Below are positions 56,308-64,000 of a DNA stretch of 64,000 bases, one piece after another. The stretch spans positions 4,035,641 to 4,099,640 of the forward strand of contig NW_020653391.1 in the NCBI RefSeq assembly GCF_003589595.1, given 5' to 3'. The position numbers and the translations under genes were made by a program. Origin of the DNA: Hyposmocoma kahamanoa. Its lineage: Eukaryota; Arthropoda; Insecta; Lepidoptera; Cosmopterigidae. Below the pieces are notes generated by a model. That model was not told the origin of the DNA and did no database searches. It saw only the letters and a program-made list of their open reading frames with translations. Every line of letters begins with the position of its first letter. The first letter of the stretch is position 1.

Positions 56308-57252
56308 CGTGACTGAACAAATTCGTTTTTTTTTCAATCACAAATTCAAGGTCTCTAACCTTCAAGTCGAATGTCCAAATAACTAGAAAAAAATCAAGCT
56401 TATTTGTAGGTATGATGACTTGTATCATCACTTGCAACGTCCGCACAGCGCCGGCGACGTAAAATACTGCCGTAGTCTCAGTAAACTCATAATTTTATAT
56501 TCAAACAGCTGTAGTGACGTATTGCAAATTATGACGAAATTGATGTAAATGATTGTTCTACAATTCTCATGCTTATCAGCACGACCCGCGGAGTTAGGCG
56601 TGGTTTGCTGGGTAACAATGATTAGACAGAAAATCAAATGATTTTGAATTAATTCATAATTTTCTTGATGGTAGAGTAAACAGTGACAGGTGTTTTTGAC
56701 AGCAGTTCGAATTACTGTGCTTTTCGTTTTCGTTTTTTTTGTCATTCGCTATTTAAGAGTATTCTCATAATGTATAGCATCAACTTGTTCTAGCAAAAGA
56801 AATCTCCATAAATTGTTCGAAATAAGATACTAGATCATTTGTGACGATCGCTTCATAATTGCGTTTAAAAATATTTATACTTTTTCCATGTGACATGAAA
56901 ATTTTAAGAGCCCCTAGTAATATATTTCATGTCGACGAGTATTTTATCTATTGAGCCCTTAGAGGATGGAAAAAATTAAATTGAGCATTTTTTATCAATA
57001 CATAATTTACCTATGCTTTGAATTATGTAGTAAAATGAACTTCTTGCTAAAAGCCAATTGCTCAATAAACACGTAACATAAAGTCTAAATGACAACAGTC
57101 AACTGTCAAATTTGTAAATAGGTGCTTTATTTTTTTGTGTTTGGGTCATTCGTCGGCTTACACGCGCTTACGTTTGTCACGGTTATTCGACGAATTTGCA
57201 GTGAATTCCACTTAATTTCTGTATAAAAAAAACATATTTTGTTAAATTCATC
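56308..57252. promoter_or_regulatory. Shared Gclm / TMEM14 promoter region
   Basis: The 945 bp between the two divergent start codons must hold both promoters and 5' UTRs unless upstream UTR exons lie elsewhere. The stretch has none of the repeat families seen nearby. A TGACGT core followed closely by ATTGCAAAT lies near 56515-56528, resembling bZIP-type half sites. I did not find a canonical antioxidant response element (TGACnnnGC) on either strand, which is notable for a glutathione gene. Transcription starts cannot be placed from sequence alone. Confidence 0.5.
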
Positions 57253-57328
57253 ATGGGTCTTGATCTTCTGGGTTTCGCTTACGCCGCTACCGTGGCCGCT
57301 GGAGGCATTATGGGATACGCAAAAGCAG
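57253..57328 (+). CDS. TMEM14-like exon 1
   Basis: 76 bp, 25 codons plus one base, ending GCAG before a GTATGT donor. It codes for the first transmembrane helix. Confidence 0.85.
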
Positions 57329-60300
57329 GTATGTTTTTTATTAACAAAAAGCATGCAGCGGGTTTTCTATCAACAATCGTATTTATTAATACTTAATCGA
57401 AATTACTAGATTCTTTTTCTACTGACACCATAACGCAATTGTTTTGTGTTATTCTACTAGATATTCCTTGATAATAAATTATACTTATCTGACATTAATT
57501 TGGTGAAATTTTCCTGTTACAACTTCGTCGTATCTTTTTTATTTATAAGTGTAAATCGCGATCTCTAAGTGCAATCATTAATTACGATAATATCCGTTCA
57601 GTGTTATTGTTATTTTAGAAATTGCTTATTCAGTTCAATGACATCATTTTAAGGCTGCTAACAGATTGACAGCATGTTTGCAGTTAATGCGTGAAGTTGT
57701 AATCAACTTCATGCAGCTGACACCTCGACTCTACTCCAATACTCTATACTCTATACTCTCATCTCTGGACTGTATTCGCACTTTCCATCAGGCGCAGTGC
57801 AGTACTAAGCTGAGTGCCCACTCGCTAGCAAGCTGTGACTAACATGACAAATACAGTTACGAGGTTCTAGTGTGTGTGCGTGAAGCAGTCTTTACTCGCT
57901 AGGATGAGTACCTGGTTATTGTCAGCTCACTGTGAACCACAAGCATTCCACTTATGGCAAGCTTGCAAACCACAGACAAACTATAATTTTTGAAAATGTC
58001 GCTCGCTAGTGAGTATCTGGCTTTCCATGTTGAGTCCTTCAGTTTTTGCAATTGCTACCCATTGGAAATGAAATTCTTTATTTGGGATTGAACAACCAAT
58101 GTTTCATGCTCTTTATAGATCCCATGGTAACAGCTGGCTGGAACCATGGGACCGAAACAGAAGAGGTCGAAACATTGCATGAAAAAACATTTTACTGTAA
58201 ATAACGTAACTGAAAATATGCTTAAATAATTCGTTTTGGTGTTGTTTATCATATTATTTTGGAATTTAATTATTTTCAATTTCCATTAAAATTATATAAA
58301 TTTCTTGCTAAAATGGAAATTTGCAGGTTCACTCTAATCTAACAGGAGCTCCTCGCATTTGCGAAGGGTGAAAGTAATGCGGTATGGACTTTTGTTATTC
58401 TAGTTGAGGTTACATTAATTATATGAAAAATGTGAACACATTATAATATGCCCAAGAAAGCTTATTATTTGTTTTTATAATAAATTAGAAAGTGATGGTA
58501 TTATTATTTTTAGGTGGCTCTTATTATCAACTGATCTTTTATGATCATCATTAATTACAGTTCAGAGCCAAGGCACACAGAATTAAAGAACTGAAGGACT
58601 TTTCTAGCTCTGACAGCTTTTATGTCTGTTGTTTGGGGCCTGTGCCTTCCCAGTAGAGAACTTCTTACGCCCATCGGGGCAGCAACAATAGGTATAGCAA
58701 CAATATTCAACAAAAGGTATCCTGCCAGTATTAACCCTTAATTAGTCTCGTCAAAAAAGTTACACAATTGGTCATGTAGGGTGTGCAACATCCCATATTA
58801 GAATCGTGAAATAAAATATTTATTAATGACAAATTAGAACAATGTATTTCTGACATATAAAATATTTTATAAATAAGAAAACAATAAATACTATTTGTGA
58901 ATTTCCTTCATCATAATTTTGGCAGACTATTGCACACATATTTTGGCATTAAGGCCGTTTTGGTTTTTCGGTCCTTGATTCTCGAGCATATATAGCATCG
59001 TTTTATATGTAGGCCTCAGACGAGAAGGCTCCAGATGCTGATTCAATACCCTCATTTTCAAGGATCTTATGTCGTATGTGTAGCGGTCATGCTAGTGTAC
59101 GAATGGCGCCGTTTTCGCCTAATGCGTCATGCGTTATGGTCACTTACAATGACCTCATGATGTTGTTCATCTTCAGAAGCACTATCAATAGCTTCTTCGT
59201 CTCTCAATTGCTGCGCAATCACTCGATCAGTCAATGCACGTGACATTTTACAGATACCTTAAAACAAAAAAAAAAAAAACAAAAAAAAATACCACACCGA
59301 CAGAATCCATAGTCCACCAGACCTAATAAGACGGTGTAAAAAATCCCGAGGAACTCGTTACGACGAGTCACCAGATGAAAAGCCATAAAAACTATTTTGC
59401 TACATCAAGAGTTTACGCATATTTACCATTAGATAACGACGATCTTGCAAAAAAATTATGATGCACCAAAGGGTATTGTCTACAGAACGTGCTAATTCGT
59501 TACATGATAGGATGTTATTTATTCGATCATACAAAATACTGAAAACAGGCTAAAATGAAACTCTAAAACGAATAATTTAGGAATAAAATTTTGTGCATAA
59601 TTTTTATATAGAGATATTTCTCTTTAAGTACTACGGAAAACCTGCTAAATTTTGGTTTTCGTCTGACGCCCTATAGCCAGTGGCGGATTTGCAGTCTTGG
59701 CCGCCCTAGGTCCCAGGCCATGTAGTCAGTACTTGCAGCCGTTCAGTAGTTTTTGAGTTTATCGCGAACAGACAGAGACGTAGCGATGTGGTGATTATCA
59801 TTACATTGTAGATATGTACCCAACATATCATATCTATATTTTAGAAAGAAAGGAAAAGTGTAATATGTCTAATACATATAAATAATAATATTTATTTGGC
59901 ATCCAAGGTCCACTTGTTAGTAAATACAGACATTTTTAAACTTGAAGGCACTCGTGCTGCTATCAGAGTGGTTTTCCACTTGTTTTTATCGCTAGGCGTG
60001 TATTATTGACCGAGTAGATGATATCTCCATAAAATACGGGTTATCTTCATTACGTCTCTTATTATTCTTAATTTTAGAATCACTAACTGAATGAAACAAT
60101 AAAGGATAGCTATAATTAATTAAGATTCATCGATCGATTAGATGTGACGCCACTAGCCTCCTATTTTGCGAATGCGCCGACAAACTTATGTCTATTGTTA
60201 GTAAATACAGAGACAAAAAATAAAAACACACATTATTCCGCTCGAGGCGCCGCCGATTAGCCCATCACCTCACCAGAACCCAGACGAAATGACGAAGCAT

Positions 60301-63300
60301 CGGCGCATCGAGATTAGCTTCAAACGTTTTCAGGATGCTGTTAGGACTAGAGCGCAGTCTAGAGAGTAGTGACGCCGTATTTTTTCGCATCACAGCAAAA
60401 AAGTCGTCTACTCCCGCTTGAGCAAACATTGACGATGCGCTACTATGTCACGATAGTCCAAAACGAAGAAGAGCTCATATAAAGACGATTTATAGTGTAT
60501 ATACACTATTAGATATACTTAGTTAGTTTGTTTACAGGAGTAGTGCCATTAAACGTTAATCAGTGATGGTTCCTTATGGAAGAACGAACCAAAAGTGAAC
60601 GGTCTTTTTGAACTTTGTTAGAATGTACAAAAAAAAAGCAAATAGAACCCCCTGCCTACCTAAAGTGTCCTTGACGAGTGTTTTGTTGCTGCTTCGATTA
60701 CATTAATTTTATTTATATGTTGCATTCGCAACACTGCCTTGATTGCCGCTTAGCCAAGCCTGTAGAATTATCAGGAATTATTTATTTAAATACAATACAT
60801 GACACAAGCAATGTCAAGTGAAGATTATTTACAAACCATCTGCAATAACACCATTGTTACAAACTTGGACATTGAACAAATGTAATTATTGACGTATGTA
60901 TTTATTCATTATTAAATATGTATCTAACAATGTGAAATAAAGATTTAAAACGTAAAAAAATAATCTATTCTATTATTTTTTTATGTTATATTACTGCAAG
61001 TACAAAATGTTTTAGTGTTTTTTTAACACTCGAAAAATAAACCATGCTGACAGTGGTCGGAATTAAGGCGATTAACACTGCACCGCACCATGCGACGGTG
61101 TGCGGGACGCAGATTCACGCGCGCGGTGGAATAGACGCAGATCTACGTCAACACGCGGATTAATCGGCGCTGACGCAGCGATCTAGCGGACCCGCAGCAC
61201 TTAAAGTACTCGCTTCGTAGTTGATCGCCATAGTGATTGTATATGTAGCCGAGATCCTTCTTTGACAAGAACGGTTAATAATACAGAACTCATTCAGGAC
61301 GCTGCAGTTATACTATTTGGTTTTTGTTTACTCAAATAAAAAGTCACCGAAGATATTGGATACATCCCTTTTTAGGAATCACATCGATAAATGGATAATT
61401 TCAGCTGTATTACAAAGATTTAAGAAAATATGTAGATAAATTTGGTCGATTTTCAATAGCAAATATAAATTTATCGACGTCGAGATTTATTGTAGAAAAC
61501 TGAACATGTCCTTAAGCTTTAAAATCTGCGCGGTAGTGCGGAGTGCAGTGCGCCATACCCTGCGGTTCGCCGCGCGCGCGGAGAACAGTTGTCAGTGTGT
61601 TGGACGGCGCGTGTTTTCCATACAAACTGAGGTGGGCATCGAAACCCGGACCAATTTTGAAAACCCGGGTTTTCGGGTCATAGTATAGTCAAAACCCAGG
61701 TAGACCCGGTTTTTTCGAGCTTTTCCTTCTTTTTGTTATATAAAAAAAGAAACTGTTCCTATATTGATTTTATACAATGAAACAAAGGATGACGGGAGGA
61801 AGGATTATCATAAATGAAACAGGACTTTTCAAATTACAAGACATAATAAAGTCTTAAAGAAATCTTTTTCCTCAGAATATCTTAGTACTAATCTAGTAAA
61901 GCCCAGAGATCAGTTTTAACATTAATTAAATCATTTTGGTATCAATCAGTTATTGCTTTTAAAAGCTAATAATATCATCAAAAAACATATTTTTAGTATC
62001 ACGAATCGCGCGGGGGCGGAGCGACAAAACAAAATTGCTTGAGAGAGCGCGTTCCATTTTACACATTGCTTGTTTTCTTGGTTGTTTGGTAGGTAAGAAA
62101 CGTGGCAACTACGCTTCTTTACACGTAATTATTTATCTAAGCGTGTTTTTATTACATTTATTGTTGTATTCGAAGTGGTTTATACATAATAAACATTGAC
62201 TTACAATTATATGGACGTCGGGTCCGCGCTAAAAAGTGTCCGCACTTGTAAGGCGCTAAAATCGTATACAGAGCGCCAAACTCCGCTTTAGTCTTCATTT
62301 GTTCGACTGACAGCGCGATACTGCGATGACATTACAATTTAAATTTCGAATAGGTTGACTTGGGACATTTTTTTCGTGGTTTTTGTATTAGACCCGTCGT
62401 CCATTTATTTGTAAGTCAATGATAATAAATAACAAAAAAAATTAAGTAAAATACTCGAAATACCCGGGATTTTAAAATCAAACCTGGGTTTCTTTGTAAC
62501 CATCAGAACCGGGAAAACCCGAGTTTTCCCGGGCCGGGTAAACTCGGGCTCAATGCCCTAGGTATACAGTATAACGTTAAAAAACGCAGCTCCGCGCTCC
62601 GTTTCAGGGCGCGGTGCAGTGTATTAATCGCCTGAGGCCTTCCCTTAACATAGGGATTCAAAAAATGATGAAGTGCTATTTTTCTTTCTGCAAACTGTCA
62701 AATGTTATTGAAATATCTCATAACTGTTAAGAGCTGTAGAGCCAAAACTTTTAGGATTTGTTACTAGGTCGATAGTGATTCCATATGACATTTGACCTTG
62801 ACTCCGCGCGTCCCCCTTTCAAAAGATAATATGGTTTAATAAAAATACAACATGAGACAACTTTAATCCACTAAGTTAACGTATTTTTATAATTATAAGA
62901 ATAATAACATACATTAATATGCTAATGCTTAAGTTATAATTTTTTTTCATACTATGTTGGTTGTCAATGTATTATGTCATAATCTATCATAGACTTCAAT
63001 GCTTTTTTTTCGCACACTCTCATTTCACGCACTAGGGAAATCCTGTATCGTGGTTGCCTATGGACACACACATTGACAACCACAAATTATACACAAACTC
63101 CCGAGAGAAATAAATGTAGGTCATACAAATATTTCTCCCGGCCCAGGAATCCAACTCGGGACCTCTGCGTGGCAGACCAGCATGGTAACCGTCCGGCCAC
63201 GAGGCAGTCGAGTGTCTGTCTTCGGTTTTTTATATTTTTTATATAGTGACGGGCAATATTGTATAATTTCATAAACATGTTAAATAAATCAGTGTTAATT

Positions 63301-64000
63301 TGAGAATTACGTGTTTCCAGGTTCCGTTCCTTCGTTAGGCGCTGGTCTCATCTTCGGTTCCATTCTTGGTAAGTTTAATATAATAATGTAAGTGCTAATT
63401 AAACATTTTGAGATATTAGTACGGCTTGTACAGCAACCTGCATTAACATGTTCTTAGCGAAGTCACCAAAATCAATATGATGGTGGCACTACACATGGCT
63501 ATTTGTGTATTTGATATTTGATTGGTAAAATCAATCATCATGTAGATAGCATGTGTGACAAAATATTTGCCTTGTTTGTCTGTTTGACGAATATAGCAAA
63601 CACCAAACTCGCGTTACCGCGTCCTGCAGGTCGATTCAGAACCTTACGATAACTCAGTTGTCGGCCGATTCGATTTGATATTGGACGATTTCTTTTCATT
63701 TTTATTCACAATAACCGAATCGAACGTCAAACTCTCGTCTTCGAAACCGAACCGAAATGACGTCCCACCCGTACGATTACTCAAACGTATCGATCGGGAA
63801 AGGCTACAAACGTTATTCAGAACAACACGTTACCGAACGTCCTATGTTTACAAAGTAAAATAATGTAATGTGGAAATCTCTTCTTATTTAAAAAAGTGTG
63901 GATTTTGTTCAATTTTATTAATTTGTTTTAATGCAAAACTAACGCATTACTATATTTTAGGCCTTTAAAGTCTTGAAAATGTATATAAAGGGATTTTCAT
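57253..64000 (+). CDS. TMEM14-family membrane protein (5' part, continues off window)
   Basis: The family comprises small (about 100-115 residue) mitochondrial inner-membrane proteins with several hydrophobic helices; the vertebrate TMEM14C member is linked to heme synthesis. Two exons are visible, 57253-57328 and 63321-63368, separated by a 5992-bp intron. Together they code for MGLDLLGFAYAATVAAGGIM, GYAKAG and SVPSLGAGLIFGSILG. This matches the family start: a first glycine-rich helix, then a G.SVPSL.AGL.FG motif beginning the second helix. The start has G at +4. About 60% of the protein should lie beyond the right edge. Which TMEM14 paralogue it corresponds to cannot be decided here. Confidence 0.85.
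57330..58732. other. TMEM14 intron, unassigned
   Basis: Intron sequence. A small hairpin GCGTGAAGTTG / CAACTTCATGC lies at about 57689-57714, and repeated CTCGCTAG phrases at 57826-58012 suggest an unclassified inverted repeat. Confidence 0.35.
58733..59250 (-). pseudogene. piggyBac-like transposase remnant
   Basis: The minus ATG at 59244-59246 opens 39 codons: MSRALTDRVIAQQLRDEEAI then DSASEDEQHHEVIVSDHNA and a stop at 59127. An acidic N-terminus ending in SDHN is typical of piggyBac-type transposases. The rest is decayed. At the far end TTAACCCTTAATTAG resembles a TTAA target plus CCCTT terminus. In TMEM14 intron 1. Confidence 0.55.
59690..59740. mobile_element. Possible hAT-type terminus
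   Basis: CAGTGGCGGATTTGCAGTCT followed by GGCCGCCCTAGG resembles a common transposon end. No partner end was found. Confidence 0.3.
59884..60460 (-). pseudogene. R1-like LINE 3' end, copy 2
   Basis: An open segment 60265-60429 codes for MFAQAGVDDFFAVMRKNTAS then LLSRLRSSPNSILKTFEANL and a stop. The 3' UTR retains AAGTGGACCTTGGATGCCAA as in copy 1. It is longer than copy 1 by about 300 bp of 3' UTR. Confidence 0.72.
61632..62558. mobile_element. TIR element B (middle of three nested)
   Basis: Inverted ends TGGGCATCGAAACCCGG... and ...CGGGCTCAATGCCC, with CCCGGGTTTTCGGG-type palindromic subterminal repeats. About 230 bp of its 927 bp is the hAT-like MITE. Confidence 0.6.
62194..62421. mobile_element. 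hAT-like MITE, copy 2 (inner of three nested)
   Basis: 228 bp, exactly the length of copy 1 and nearly identical to it. The 8-bp duplication ATAATAAA lies at 62186-62193 and 62422-62429. Confidence 0.92.
63012..63208 (-). repeat. SINE family S, copy
   Basis: Head ACTGCCTCGTGGCCGGACGG. The B box is altered (AGTTGGATTCC). It lies about 110 bp before TMEM14 exon 2. Confidence 0.82.
63321..63368 (+). CDS. TMEM14-like exon 2
   Basis: 48 bp between a TTTCCAG acceptor and a GTAAGT donor. It codes for the family's SVPSL.AGL.FG block. The phase joins exactly to exon 1. Confidence 0.87.
63535..63626. repeat. Repeat shared with 43515-43600
   Basis: TATTTGCCTTGTTTG and AACACCAAACTCGCGTTAC occur at both places in the same order and spacing. 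Class unknown. Confidence 0.5.

Larger units (their letters stand above)
61067..62632. mobile_element. TIR element A (outer of three nested)
   Basis: Ends GGCGATTAACACTGCACCGC and, inverted, GGCGATTAATACACTGCACC. The subterminal regions are strikingly CpG-rich. It is 1566 bp including the insertions below and has no transposase frame. The target duplication is unclear. Confidence 0.65.

Noticed and set aside
56428..56745. 105-codon minus frame upstream of Gclm
   Set aside because: Lies in the presumed promoter, with no domain and no start context; more likely non-coding.
57127..57354. 75-codon minus frame over TMEM14 exon 1
   Set aside because: Antisense to the recognisable TMEM14 first exon.

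Overview
The window is eukaryotic and almost certainly lepidopteran. It is AT-rich, has long repeat-filled introns, shows no operon-like gene packing, and carries tRNA-derived SINEs, jockey/CR1/RTE/R1-like LINE 3' ends, MITEs and one very abundant lepidopteran-style repeat. I recognise these repeat types by pattern; no database search was possible.

Two protein-coding genes are recognisable, arranged head to head. (1) Minus strand, 56307 to 30938: a complete seven-exon gene for the modifier (regulatory) subunit of glutamate-cysteine ligase, Gclm. All exons join in frame at GT/AG borders into a 342-residue protein. It is hard to see in a six-frame translation because the exons are short and the introns long (about 8 kb and 12 kb for introns 1 and 3). 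(2) Plus strand, from 57253: the first two coding exons of a TMEM14-family small mitochondrial membrane protein, running off the right edge. Their start codons are 945 bp apart, so the two genes probably share a bidirectional promoter region.

Everything else is mobile-element sequence or unassigned AT-rich DNA. 1-30 kb: RTE and CR1-like LINE ends, several SINEs, MITEs, and many copies of the dominant repeat (called repeat L here). 31-56 kb: the Gclm gene body. Its introns hold a jockey/CR1-like LINE inserted in a SINE, a frameshifted second LINE, a 135-bp tandem array at an assembly gap, a Harbinger-like MITE carrying a transposase N-terminal remnant, and an RTE remnant. 57-64 kb: the first TMEM14 intron, with a piggyBac-like remnant, an R1-like LINE end, a three-deep nest of inverted-repeat elements and a SINE.

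Repeat L has at least 24 full or partial copies in both orientations and has itself been a landing site for other elements. In several copies the insertion junctions and target duplications can be read directly. No rRNA, functional tRNA, CRISPR array, virus-like genome or new multi-gene system was found. The unusual content is the transposon stratigraphy and a few structural oddities (a 33-bp snapback palindrome in a Gclm intron, a 45-codon-period tandem array, an island of GC-rich sequence). Three runs of N mark assembly gaps.
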